Of a stretch of DNA of 64,000 nt, positions 12,801-22,963 are shown one piece after another. Origin of the DNA: Patellaria atrata CBS 101060 (lineage: Eukaryota; Ascomycota; Dothideomycetes; Patellariales; Patellariaceae); assembly GCA_010093705.1 (NCBI GenBank), contig MU006089.1, forward strand, positions 2,715,561-2,779,560, read 5' to 3'. The first letter of the stretch is position 1, and the number at the start of each line of letters is the position of its first letter. The notes beneath the pieces are model-generated. The model saw only the letters and a program-made list of their open reading frames with translations, had not been told where the DNA came from and searched no databases. Position numbers and translations under genes: made by a program.

Positions 12801-13846
12801 CTGCCCCATATACATCGCCCTCGCCCCATCAGTACGGAATCAGTGTGGACAAGCGTGAATTGAAATCTCTTCTTGGACCGCAGCACTCGGTCGATGGATT
12901 TCTCTCCAAAGTTTTCGAATTCAGGGCTCGTCGTGGCGTACTTGGAATCGCGACAAATTTCCACGAAAAGGTCTCTTATTGGGAAAACTCGATTGCATCT
13001 CCCGGAATAGAACGATTAGCCGATATTCACGATCTCCTTGTAGATTCCTCAAAGAACGGCTATACGTTCGAAGAATCAAAGTGGCGGGAATTTGTAAATA
13101 ATTGCGAGGATATAGTTATCAAAGCACCAAAGGAGCCAGCTTACAAATCGGCTGTGCAATGGAATGCACAACGACATAGTTCCGGTCCTGGAAGCATGAA
13201 CAACCAGTATAAAAAGGACCACATCATAGACCAGATCTACTTTGAACATGTGTTACCTAAATGCGACGAGATCCTCAAAGATATTGGGATTGTATTCGAG
13301 AACACCGTTGAGAGCGATGCTGATCTAGAAAGTCTGTACTTAGAGGAAAATCTGCATGCTGATCAAGCAATCAATGCAGAACTCGCAGAGCTTGTGAAAG
13401 CCTTGAAGGATCTTCACGCATTTTACGTGAATCTCGTCAGACCGCGTCACAACTTCAACGGATCAGAGGTGGAGCGGGATAGTTATGCTTCCAGCATACA
13501 AAAATGCTTCGAAAAGTACGAAAATATTTCTCCTAGTCGAACGGATGATCGGGTCATTAGGAGCTGGTTGAGAAAACGTTCCAAGGGAAGCTTTACCTAT
13601 TGGTCATTGTTGAAAGCTTCTGCGCTGTGGAGTAAACGGAAGGAGAATCAAAGATTTGTGCTCTCTATTGCCGGTAGAGAACTTGCGCAACTGAAAGCTG
13701 AGAGTGACGACAACTTCAGAACGGTTATTGGTGCCATGTATGCAAACATGAAACCAAGAAAATTCAAAGCTTCGCCACCAACTGAGGCTATTTCAAAAAA
13801 TGAGGACTCCGATTATGAAAGTGCCCTTGAGGATCAAGGGGTCTGA
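9857..13846 (+). CDS. Cellular RNA-dependent RNA polymerase, QDE-1-like
   Basis: Makes double-stranded RNA from single-stranded transcripts in quelling-type RNA silencing. It is a single uninterrupted frame of 1329 residues. The catalytic loop reads GGDYDGDTFWLCWEP, with metal-binding aspartates D960, D962 and D964, the DxDGD signature of eukaryotic cell-encoded RdRPs and unlike viral GDD enzymes. Upstream lies the other double-psi beta-barrel region (PLGVLQPGEIHLAF is the usual preceding motif). Residues 1-350 are a poorly conserved, Ser/Pro-rich N-terminal part. The GGDYDGD form and the overall length suggest the QDE-1 subclass rather than SAD-1, but that needs a tree. No breaks are seen, and the absence of introns over 4 kb is notable beside its multi-exon neighbours. 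Confidence 0.93.
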   Translation: MAPPSTPSGKTHEGVNEYITAIERQWNLGLTIRGETWSPLQGKADHNCHICVESIKYLFWMDKPQLDSVYEAFEKRAAHIRQRQKKLELLIDLLKKNYPTPKSGKGLASPKVLRPQGRIPPPDFTGEARAGAVRDSGEHLNKHLEDMFNRASTMSSNHMTAYATAEDTPPSTPRSAESSDEVYGTPPESPSLDRSIRQQRKRKSFDRTDGMHSPKLSRTSAGKQCIESISQRPRVETEFHDCIEEGYTLPKSPTRSPRSSISTQPDDYGFNSTAQASFQSNVPVVDTAQTSFANNVPNIELSSALAESLDEEMDDLLRKYERAQVVSPGTQSIVQSSTPPVSTRRQEPEHFQVRDLPNQGLFVSSPGAWVNSSSPFRFRYECQRVALVNSLPVEEVAPRYHSRFDDIDTLWAHFKEDNLILPKQPSQQAWGASVGDFREVTLKGSLSINPKNTGSLFKLSLEPLHIDISSRFQRAWGGDRFLYLNVPSFQGLKNHLSGPKQQQHLHNRYHEWLLTEKQFLGRTWRVLLLETKKPKKCGKRDKESAAQRLILFATHGCTLSPAPTAKRNDASIRDLIHWFMPLDKNRDQPYCKAYARLELGFSRTTPAITLKPSQVLYVPDKLPSPKFEEATEFDDHTLWRPYKVDQKNVMNDGCSIMSVGMAIYIWKTMNLPGQIPSAFQGRIGGAKGVWMLSAAVNTADAHHRDIWIEITESQRKFQPHDEDQDRCDATFEPHRLTFDVVAYTKATQSSTLHVAFLPILLDRGIPAKDLKSLMDHYLEAERIDLLEKMRNPVQTRQWISSEFSDITGQHGITWQAGLPEGISQRAKFLLDSGFDPKQLKTLAADMISLVETHLTKLKQSLSLQVSRSTYTMGVADPLGVLQPGEIHLAFSKTFVDEVNQESYQFLKDVDVLVARHPALRRSDIQRVQAVYKIELAHLVDVVVFPSTGSFPLASKLQGGDYDGDTFWLCWEPILTRNFKNAPAPYTSPSPHQYGISVDKRELKSLLGPQHSVDGFLSKVFEFRARRGVLGIATNFHEKVSYWENSIASPGIERLADIHDLLVDSSKNGYTFEESKWREFVNNCEDIVIKAPKEPAYKSAVQWNAQRHSSGPGSMNNQYKKDHIIDQIYFEHVLPKCDEILKDIGIVFENTVESDADLESLYLEENLHADQAINAELAELVKALKDLHAFYVNLVRPRHNFNGSEVERDSYASSIQKCFEKYENISPSRTDDRVIRSWLRKRSKGSFTYWSLLKASALWSKRKENQRFVLSIAGRELAQLKAESDDNFRTVIGAMYANMKPRKFKASPPTEAISKNEDSDYESALEDQGV

Positions 13847-14866
13847 CAGAGTTCTTCTTCGAGAGTAAGGCAGCATATAACATATCTAAAGTTTCTACGT
13901 TTCCTACATCCAGGACGTCGCGATTGCCAACTGCAAACAGGTTCTCCCCTTCTATTTAGTTGCTACCCGCTTTTTTGTTTTTTCCATGTTCGACACCCGT
14001 TCTGTTATGAGGTCTATCCCCTTGGCTCTGCGTACATCTCGGTTCGCTTGGAATTTTCGTTCCTGGTTTAACTTTAATAGAGATAGATCATTTTAGGCGG
14101 ATTGTTTTGGACTGATGGACCTGTAGCTCATGAAAATGAGCTTTCTCTTGTAACGTGAACAGTATCTCTTGAACGGGCATTTGCATTTAGTGTCTCAATC
14201 AAAACGTAGGGCTCTTGATTTCAACATTTGATCTTGACAGATCGTCGGGATACCTTAGAATTGATACAATTGCTTGATTGTTCTGCGTCTGGGGAGTAAC
14301 ACTCGTTATATACCAGAGCAAGTGGTAGTCTGTTGAGTCGTTGAGAGATATACCCTGTAGGTTCCGTGGTAATACCATACACTCCATCTTTCAACATCTC
14401 CACTCGATTTACATTCCCCTCTTACATGATCCTCGCAATGTTGCCTGACTTTGAACTACCCGACTTGCTGTTCTCTTTGAATTGATTATCTTCTTTGAAA
14501 AATCCTCGGTCCTATAGCGAAAAGGGATCTTTTAACGGATTAGTCGATTCTCTTGGATTCATTCTTTTCTCAGGGGCTAGGCAACAATACGGTCCGCCTT
14601 CGACAAATTATCCGTTCAAGGATTTCTATGTGATCAATCACGCTATTCCAACATAGGAAATAAAAAGGATCACATCTTGTGCGACCTAAGAAATACCTTG
14701 GATTATGCAATTTTTCTTATTTCCGTACCTTTGATTTTCAGCTAAGCGCGGTAGCCCCTTTTCAACAATTATTTAAACCCCGCAACTCCCGCCCCTCTTC
14801 CGATTCCTCTTGTCCTGATTTCCTCCTGTTAAGTACTTTCTTTTTGGGTCATCATTTGTAGTAAAC
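13847..14866. other. Intergenic between RdRP 3' end and reductase promoter
   Basis: About 1 kb, T-rich in its first part. Short frames only. Pyrimidine-rich tracts just before 14867 are typical of a fungal promoter and 5' UTR. Confidence 0.5.
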
Positions 14867-16165
14867 ATGCTTGACGATGTTGAGCTCGCGATTCCTAAAC
14901 AGGCGAGAATTCTTGTGACAGGCGCAAATGGGTTCGTTGCAAGCCACATTATTGACCAACTACTTTCGGCCGGATATAATGTTCGAGGTTCTGTAAGAGA
15001 TGTGAACAAGAACGCGTGGGTGGGGGCGCTCTTTGAAGAGAGATATGGTGCCAGAAATTTCGAACTTGTTAGCGTTCCTGACATGTCTAAGGATGGTTGC
15101 TTTGATGAAGCGGTCAAAGGTGAGAGTCAAGTTGTCCTCAAGGGCTCGCAGAAGCTGTGCTGATCAAGTGCTCGAAGGCTGTGCCGGCGTCGTCCACGTT
15201 GCGTCTATCATGTCCGGTAGAAGCCCTGAAGAAGTCATCCCGACCGTTGTTGCAGGAGGATTAAATGCCCTAAAATCTGCAGCAAAGGAACCAGCGGTCA
15301 AGAGGGTTGTTTATACATCCTCCTCGATCGCCGCAACATTTCCCAAACCAGATGAAAAGTTCGTAATTGATGAAAACTCGTGGAATGAGGAGTCCATCAA
15401 AACTGCATGGGCAGCTCCAGGAAAAGAACTTGGAATGTACAGAATGAATGTCTATGGTGCAAGTAAAGCTCAAACGGAGAAAGATTTGTGGAAATGGTAT
15501 GATGAGACTAAGCCGGCTTTTGAGTTCAGCACTGTGGTAAGATCAGCCTTAACTTCTTCATAAAAAGAGAAAAAAAATTCAACGCCTTGAGCACTCCAAT
15601 CCAAGTCAATGATCTGTACCTTTCATTTTACGAATGGAACCACAAATCTTAACATTCTCAGCTTCCTAACGTCAATTTCGGTCCCGTCCTTTCCCCGGAG
15701 CATCAAGGCTTCCCCTCCACCGTGGAATGGGCCCGCTACGTCTTCCTCGAGAAAGATATCTCCGGGCAAGCGAGCGCACTCCCTCGTAAGCCGCCCTTCT
15801 CACCCCGTTACTTTTGCCTGACCCCTTTTTCATGAACCCCCTATCTCTAACGAAAGCCCATAGAACATTTCATCTCAGTGCTAGACACCGCCAACCTACA
15901 CCTCGCCGCACTCCTGAACCCCTCCGTGCAGCACGAGCGCATCCTCGGCACCGCCGCACCGTATACCTGGGATGAGGTCATCGCTATCTTCCGCAAGCAT
16001 TTTCCGGAGAAGGAGTGGAAAAAGAGTTTTGCCCACCTGGGCCGGGATATCAGCGTAGTTAGGAACGAGAGAGCGAAGGAGCTGCTGGGCTGGATGGGAC
16101 GCAAGGAGGGGTTTAGGGGCTTGGAGGAGAGTGTGGATGAGATGGTGAAGGATTGGGTTGTTTGA
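14867..16165 (+). CDS. NAD(P)-dependent extended SDR reductase (Gre2 / dihydroflavonol-reductase type)
   Basis: Reduces carbonyls of aldehydes or ketones with NADPH; the substrate cannot be read from sequence. Four exons: 14867-15119, 15169-15536, 15662-15785 and 15864-16165. Introns are 49, 125 and 78 bp and the product is 348 residues. The Rossmann motif TGANGFVASH starts at residue 18 (TGxxGxxA), and the catalytic pair is Y180xxxK184 in YGASK, with TSSS upstream as the catalytic serine region. LPNVNFGPVL opens the third exon, the usual substrate-side segment of the family. The first intron uses TGCTGATC as a probable branch site. Fungal relatives include methylglyoxal reductase Gre2 and many cluster reductases, but no secondary-metabolism neighbours are seen. 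Confidence 0.9.
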
Positions 16166-17212
16166 AGGGGTTGGTGACTTTCTTTTGGTGGCTACTCCAT
16201 GGCTTTTGGTATCGGAGCGGTTCTGGTGCCAATCAACTAGAGGTTGAATGTTCTATTGGACGCATGCGATGGAAATGGGTTGGCGAACGCTCGGTAGACT
16301 GATAAGGCTGTGCATTCCTATGATTCGGACGGATCAACGAGGTTGAATCCAATATGTAAGCGCGGCTTAGCCAGTCAGGCTGTGCACAAGTTATACGTTT
16401 AAGGTAGTCGTATACAGAGTACTTGTATGACGGACGCTGGGCTGAATCTATTGGTTCTTAATCATATGTACGGTCAGTCTTGTGATATTACGTGAACCTG
16501 TGTGGTAGTACACGATTATGAGTTCCGCTCACTCATCAGGTAGACGTAAGGAGACCTTGGCGGGCGATTTGAAAGGAGGTAATATAGCTAACAATTCTTA
16601 TTACTGGATATATACTACTCATTCTTCAGACGAAATCCCACTGTGACCGAATATGCAAACTTCTAATTAATTGGAAAAGTCTTGGCGTAAATAGTATTGA
16701 CTCAACTCTGCCTCTATCTTCTTGCTTTTCTTCTCATGACCTCGGTAGCTTGGGCCTCCCACAACAAGCATGGGCGATAGGCCCTGTTACACGGGCAGAT
16801 CATGACTGAACAGTTAGTTAAGCTACAAGTTGGAAATCCCTTTTCGGATGGTGTGAAATATATTGAAGAATCTAAAAGATATAGCAATGACCAACTTACA
16901 TTTCATGGATCCGATATTTATAACTTAACCGTCTGCAATTCGTTAAAGATGATTGGTGCCTTCATCTGGAAACTTATATATTAATCCGAGTAACTGGAAT
17001 TTTAAAACCACGTTCCGGTAGTATGTTACCGTGCATCGCGAGATAGATAAAGTTCGGGTACTAGCCACTATAGCTACTTTTCAGACCTGGAGCAATGCTC
17101 GAAGGACTTTCGTTCCGACCTAGACGTATTACTGAAAGGTGCGTCGGGGACACGACACTTGAAGGCTGAAATTCGAAATTTAAAGACTTCAGCTAGAACT
17201 GAGGAAGAAATT
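16166..17212. other. Intergenic; possible lost 5' part of the next gene
   Basis: AT-rich and without a supported gene. The following membrane protein begins without an obvious signal peptide, so upstream exons may have decayed or be missed here, but I could not join any. Confidence 0.35.
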
Positions 17213-18201
17213 ATGACATCTGTGGTCCAGTCGCACCCAATTCAGATGGGCAAAAGAAACCCTTGGTCACCTTTGACGATTACTCGACCATCATTAAGGA
17301 CTGCGAAACCAGATGACCAAACCCATATTTTTCAACCGATTGATCCTGTCGGATCGTGGAAGTCGGAACGCGCTCGTATCGGCCCGGATAATCGCGTAGA
17401 ATCAATACTGTATACTGAAGTCCGGGGTACCGGTAATGACGAAACCGATATTCCAAGAGTACATTATGCGCTTCAGTATGAACCCGGAGCACAGTATAAT
17501 ATGACTCTGGTGACACCAGGATGTGAGGACATCGACAATGGTTTGAGTTGCGAGACAAGGGGTCAAATCAATGCTACCGTCTCTTCAAGAAGGATGGAAG
17601 GGGCGATAAGTTCTCTTGACTTTTCTGTCCGCATACTCAACCAGTCGAGTAAAATTAATAGATACGATGTTATATTCCAGGGCATCCTACCAGATGTCTC
17701 GAATCGTGGATCATTGAATGTGTCGGTAGCAGCACCCTTGAATATAGCAAAGTCATTTACAATGATAGCACCGCTGCTGCTGTTGAACCGAAGTCAATCT
17801 CTTACCGCTTCGTAAGTGTTCTAGTGAGGATTATCAGTGCATCCTGTTAACTGAGCTCGTACAGCGAAACTCTGTTATCGACTCCTGGATTGCAGATCAA
17901 CTTGCCTAAAACTCTTGCTACGGCTATTCTAAGCTCGACCGGGCTGCTCATCGTTCTCATTTCGTTGGGTCTTACTTATGAACGCTATGAACTCCGCCAG
18001 AGAAGGAGAGTAATGAAGTATGGAGATTCTGAGAAGCCAGAATTACATGGTAACTCGGCGGGGAGGATAGCGGGACGAAAGGAACTTGCTGAATCTGGGA
18101 TTCAGGAGATAGATTCGTTTACTCCGGTCTTCGTAGAAGCACCAGCGGAGGTTCCAATTAGTGAGATGCCGGCAACGAGAGATGCGGCAGAGTTAGCATG
18201 A
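17213..18201 (+). CDS. C-terminal part of a Rax2-like single-pass surface protein (possibly truncated)
   Basis: Two exons (17213-17811 and 17865-18201, 53-bp intron with a TTAACTGAG branch site) give 311 residues. The lumenal part includes VGSWKSERARIG, VHYALQYEPG, YNMTLVTPGCEDIDNGLSCE, a TRGQINATV segment and INRYDVIFQG. This order recalls the TPGC...C..RG..NVT...KYD..F.G module I know from fungal Rax2-type cell-pole proteins; that is from memory and not certain. A hydrophobic helix follows (LATAILSSTGLLIVLISLGL), then a basic and acidic cytoplasmic tail. Rax2 proteins are over 1000 residues, so this would be only the C-terminal quarter, and there is no signal peptide at the chosen ATG. It is either a truncated paralogue or has missed upstream exons. 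Confidence 0.5.
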
Positions 18202-18694
18202 AATGTGAGAATTAAAGAATCCGTTCAATGCTTTGAAGTATCAGATGAAGCTGATAGTCTCTTGAATTGATGAGAGAGGATGAATTTGAACAAACCTAAG
18301 GAACTAAAACTAGCTTAGTCAGGCAAAAGCCGAGCGGGCGAGACGGGAACCGAGATGGTTCAGCAGGAGCGAGGAGCAATTCCGCTTCTGACAAAGGACG
18401 AACATCTAACCATCAAATGCTCCATAAACCAGAGAGTGAGAAATACCTTTACGGCTTCTCAATATCCCAAAATGCTCGGTCAATACTGGTCTTTCTTGGA
18501 GATGCTTCCTTTCCTTACTTACTATGCGCCTTAAGTATCCTTCCCCCTCCTGGATCTACATTTCACAACTAGTCTTCTCTCCACGAACAGCTACAGCTTC
18601 TAAAGCCATCCTCAGTCAGACGTGTACACCGTATAGGTCTCCCTTCCAGGCAAATACCCAAACACAGTGTTTTGGCAATTGGACACGGTCCACA
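18202..18694. other. Intergenic and possible 5' extension of dioxygenase gene
   Basis: The frame of the next gene is open from an ATG at 18524, which would add 57 residues. Otherwise nothing is seen. Confidence 0.4.
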
Positions 18695-19579
18695 ATGCCA
18701 CGCGCTCCCGTTATCGCCCTCTCCCATGGTGGTGGCCCAATGCCTATCCTAGGCGGCTTCGGTCAAGAAGAGATCGTAAAGAGTCTAAAGACACGGGTGC
18801 CACAGGTCCTCAAGCTCGGAACTCCGGAAGAACCTCGTGCCATTATTTTGATTACAGCACACTGGTCTGAGAATCAGCCTACGATTTCGGGTGGGACCAA
18901 TCCTTCACTCTACTACGACTACTCCGGCTTCCCCCCTGAGGCATACCAATTCAAGTATCCTGCGCCCGGCTCACCGGAGATTGCTCAACAGATTGCCCAG
19001 GAACTTAAGGATGTAGGGTTCAAACCTGTTATGGATAAAGAGAGGGGATGGTAAGTGTAATGCTTAGAAGCCAGCAGAGACCATCTATACTAATGTTATC
19101 TCTGATACAGGGATCATGGCGTGTTCGTTCCAATTATGCTCATCAATCCCAGAGCGGACGTTCCCATCATTCAGATGTCTGTCCTCAAATCCGAATCTCC
19201 CACTGATCACTTCAAGATGGGACAAGCTCTCTCCCGTCTGCGTGATTCCAACATTGCCATCGTGGGCTCAGGTTTCGCATCCTTCCACAATGTACGCTTG
19301 TTATTTAGTGGCATTGCTGAGGAACCCTCGTTCCAACCGAAACATAGAGAATGGAATCGTGTTGTCACGGATGCCGTCGAGGCGACAGATCCTAAGCAAC
19401 GTTTAAGCAAATTTGATCAATGGCGAAATTGGCCAAGTAGCTACGATATGCATCCTAGGGGAGGTGCGGAGCATTTCTTACCGCTGGTTGTTTGTGCTGG
19501 AGCTGGGGGAGAAGGTAAAGCGAAGAGTTATACGGATGACTCGTGGGGATTGAAGATGTATTCTTATTACTGGGATTGA
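18695..19579 (+). CDS. Class III extradiol ring-cleavage dioxygenase (LigB / DODA type)
   Basis: Non-haem iron or zinc-dependent enzyme of the LigB superfamily, which opens catechol-type rings such as DOPA. Two exons (18695-19050 and 19111-19579, 60-bp intron) give 274 residues. Candidate metal ligands are H11 in ALSHGGGP, H56 in ITAHW and H121 in GWDHGVFVP, all at family positions, and AEHFLPLVV near the C-terminus is the usual last conserved segment. I chose the ATG at 18695 because MPRAPVIALSHGGGP fits family N-termini. The upstream ATG at 18524 would add a Ser/Thr/Arg-containing leader, possibly a mitochondrial signal. No catabolic partner genes are adjacent. Confidence 0.9.
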
Positions 19580-19928
19580 TATCGAAATCGGCCATCGATT
19601 TGACTTCCTTATTTGTTCTTAATGTAAATCGATTTTCTTAATCGTCTCTACTTACACAAGGTACTGGGGACCATAGCACGTATGACGATCATCATCACGT
19701 ATAGGTAATGTTGTGCATAAGAGGTAGTATGCAATTGATTTCAATTCAATTATTCGAGAAGTTCCTCAACCACTTTTCCTCCTTCGCTCTGCAGATCTTC
19801 GCAAGTCTCATTTCCTCATTCAACCATCAATCATAATTGTACATTCAGAGACCTCCGGCAGCTCAATTCAACTGATACCATATTAGCAGTTTTCGCAATA
19901 TAGGAATTTATCATCTTCAGCTTACCTC
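19580..19928. other. Intergenic between convergent genes
   Basis: AT-rich 3' flanks of the dioxygenase and the small nuclear-type protein; no gene seen. Confidence 0.5.
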
Positions 19929-20636
19929 TCAGATAGTCTTGTCTTCTTCACCGTCATTCTCAAAACCTGGAAATGCATCCTCCTCGTTACCGAGCGGATC
20001 TGTAGAGCGCACACGGGAGTCAGTCTTATGTCCTTTTAATGTAAGATCAAAGAACAAAGACACACCCTCATACTCCTCCATCTCGGGCTTTGCGGCCTTC
20101 TTCTTAGCTGGTGACTCCTTGACTTTATTTCCCTTAGCCTCTTCATCATCGTCATCATCTATGGCGTTAGCCTTACGCTTCTTGCCTCCCGCACCGCCGG
20201 CAGCGGCAGCACTCCTCTTCACGGGAGTCTTCCTTGGAGTGTTCGGACCGGGGGTGGTGGACTTCTTAGGGGTCGAAGGGGTGGAAGCGGAACCAGCGAC
20301 ACCGAGTCCAGCTCCAGCGTCAGCGACAGCGCACATCTTCTTACGAATGGCGGCCATGGCATTGCGGGCGGAGCCGACGTTGGTGAAACCAGCGAGGGGA
20401 GCCATCTTGGCCCAGTCGATCTACGAGAGAAAGGCATGTGAGTCATTGTTTTGATTGCATGAGAAGAGCAAGGAAATTTTGGGGGATCGAGTGTAAGACG
20501 CGTAAGGATCAATTGGACTGAAGAGAAGAATGAGATGGAGGGTTTGTTTTGGTACCTCTGGTGGAGTCTTCAGGCTTTGGAACGCGCACGCCATGATTTT
20601 GGACTCGCGCTCCGTGAAGGTGATGTTCTCAGCCAT
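19929..20636 (-). CDS. Small lysine-rich, probably nuclear protein
   Basis: Family known to me only as a conserved small fungal protein; function unknown. The first exon (20636 to about 20556) encodes MAENITFTERESKIMACAFQ, joined at a GAG|GTACC donor to TAG|ATCGACTGGGCC, giving IDWAKMAPLAGFTNVGSARN, a segment with conserved spacing. A Ala/Gly/Thr-rich linker follows with TPRKTPVKR, GGKKRKANAI and ESPAKKKAAKP, which are nuclear-localisation-like and reminiscent of histone H1 tails, then an acidic end. A second 66-bp GT-AG intron (20065-20000) with a CTGAC branch site is likely. It is exactly 22 codons without a stop, so retention would keep the frame: 168 residues when spliced, 190 when retained. 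Confidence 0.8.
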
Positions 20637-21529
20637 TGCGTTCTGTCAGGAGATGCAATTGGGGTTGTGCGGTGATGAAGATGCGTTATGCGATGATGTT
20701 GATCAGTGAATGCAGAAGATGGAAGATTTTGTGCGATTGACAGCGTTGCGTTGAGAAGTGTGTGTGCGTCCGAAAGAGTGAGTCAAGAAATAAGGAGCTG
20801 CATGCACGGCAGATGTTGTGTTGACATGCACATGATCATGTTGGATGCAAACAAAGCGGATGATTCACATGTGGAGCGGGCTCAGCATGTGTGGTGACTG
20901 TTCATGAATGTGATATATTTGATATTTTGTGAATATAAAGTTGAGTTTGATACGGCTTTTTTCAGACATAACATACATCTTATGCTACTTTCAAAGCGAA
21001 ATATACTCGTACACAGGTGAGCAGATACTGGGCATAAGCTGTATAAACCATTCTGAAGAAGAATTATATAAAGTCATATAGCGTAAAAGCTTCCTTCTAA
21101 GCTATGGGATCTATTTCAGACGACGCGCGTGAGTATACGACGTCGAGCTGCAACAGACAACGTGAAGCTCCCATCTGCCTACTACCTTACCAATTCGGGA
21201 TTCCGCCCACCAATCACCTCTCTCTATCCCAAACGGCACGCTCTACCTAGCGTTAAGGCAATCCTTTACTATACATATATAATGCGACACCTCACAACTA
21301 CCCCTCAATCTTCCAACCCACGTTCTATTCCTACTGAATTCCAAAAAAAATAAAATAAAATGTACAGTACTGTTTGATAGCAGACACCATACCTATTTCA
21401 TACACTCCCACTCCCTCATCGCCCAGTTGGCAAGGCAACCATTGTATCCTATCTCCATAAAAACCTCAAATCTCACAGTAATCGAAGACAGAAAGTAAAA
21501 CCAAATCCCCCCCAAAGAAAAAGATAAAC
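20637..21529. other. Intergenic, divergent promoter region
   Basis: Lies between two divergent genes. It contains a TGTACAGTACTG near-palindrome at 21361 and a CCCCCC/AAAGAAAAAG tract just before the next ATG. No gene supported. Confidence 0.45.
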
Positions 21530-22401
21530 ATGAAAATCCGTCCCCCCCGCCGCCCCGACATCCCCGCCGTCGCCGCCATCAGTACCGCCGCATTTGGCGA
21601 CGACGACCTCCACAGATGGTTATTCCCGAACCGGCACCTCTCGCCGAACGATCTGTACCGGCTGCAGCTGCTGAAGGCCCGGCGCCGCTTCGTGGAGCCC
21701 TCGCGCTTGTGCATCGTCGCGGAGACGGAACCGGGGGACGCTGGATGGAGAGGGAAGCCGGAGGTGGTGGGGAAGGCGGTGTTCGAGCTGCGAGGGGGCG
21801 CGGGGAAGGGGGAGGGAGGGTGTGGGAGGAGCGACACGCTTGGAATGAGTATGTGGTTTGTCCCCTACGTTTGCTATATAGGACGTGGTGAGGGTGGGTG
21901 GATGAGGGGTTCGTGTGAGCCATATAAGATATAAACTGATCCACCCCAGAATTTGAAAGAGCCCTGATCGACTTAGAGATGGAGTACGAGAAACGGGTCA
22001 ACGACCACACCTCCTCCCCCTCCCGTATTGCTGCCTTCTTCAACGCCATGAACTACAATCTCACCATCGACGGCGGGTACTGGTACCTTCGCTCGCTCTC
22101 CGTTTCTCCGCAAAGCCAACGTCAAGGCGTAGGTGCTGAGCTCTTGAAGTGGGGGCTCAGGCATGCTGATGCGGAAGGGGTGCCGATGGAACTGGAGGCC
22201 AGTCCGGCGGGGGAAGGGTTGTATCGGAAGTTAGGGTTCAAGCTGTTTTATGAGAAGCGGTTCGTAAAAGACGGGTTTGGTCATACGATTGTTGCAATGC
22301 TTTGGGAGCCGGAGAGATTGAGAGGTAGATGGATTAACGAGGATGACCAGGGCAGGTGGAAGTTGAATGAGAAGTACGGTAAATTCACTGTACCTCAATA
22401 G
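21530..22401 (+). CDS. GNAT-family N-acetyltransferase
   Basis: Transfers acetyl from acetyl-CoA to an amine; the substrate is not predictable. Two exons (21530-21848 and 21950-22401, 101-bp intron) give 256 residues. The N-terminus MKIRPPRRPDIPAVAAIS is the usual GNAT opening strand and helix. The acetyl-CoA loop reads SQRQGVGAELL (Q/RxxGxG/A), preceded by WYLRSLSVSP and followed by LEASPAGEGLYRKLGFKL, the late GNAT motif. Exon 1 is very GC-rich compared with its flanks. The N-terminal third resembles fungal GNAT proteins of about 230-260 residues. Confidence 0.88.
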
Positions 22402-22963
22402 GGATTTTTAGTAATTTTCTAAACGTTATACCCATATCTCTTGGTACTGCTCGGGCTGCTATATTCATCCCATAAGCTCCCCAGAGGAGACGTAAGGCTT
22501 CAGTAGATCCTCTGAGGCATATCCGTTGGACACTCGCACCTTTGTAGTTCCTTTGCGCACTCTGGCTCATTACGTACAGCTAAGCTAGGGATATATTTGG
22601 GAACAACAGTATAGAAACTGTAATAATGCCATAGCAAGGAAAAGATACCATAAAATGATTCTGAATCATGCGAAGAAAGGAAGAGAAGCTTGTATGGTGA
22701 CGTATTTTACGAAAGACAAGTTCTTGTTAACCTACGAAGTAACTTTCTGCATTGCATAATAATGTTTGTCTCGCGCATACATACACGGTAGACCATTTCA
22801 TACAAATCGGTCTTAGAGGGCATCGAAATTAGGTTAAAATGAGGGTATCGATATGGATTTGCATTTCTTCGTTCCAAAACATAAACCTATCCACATCATC
22901 AAAAGGGTAACTAACGTAGAATGTCCGCTCGCGGACGTATCTCCAACTCTTTAGACTTGATAT
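22402..22963. other. Intergenic between convergent genes
   Basis: AT-rich 3' flanks; no gene seen. Confidence 0.5.

Noticed and set aside
19939-20454. 171-codon plus frame opposite the lysine-rich protein
   Set aside because: Mirror frame of the real minus-strand gene; composition (long Ser and Ala runs) follows from the Lys/Asp-rich antisense codons.
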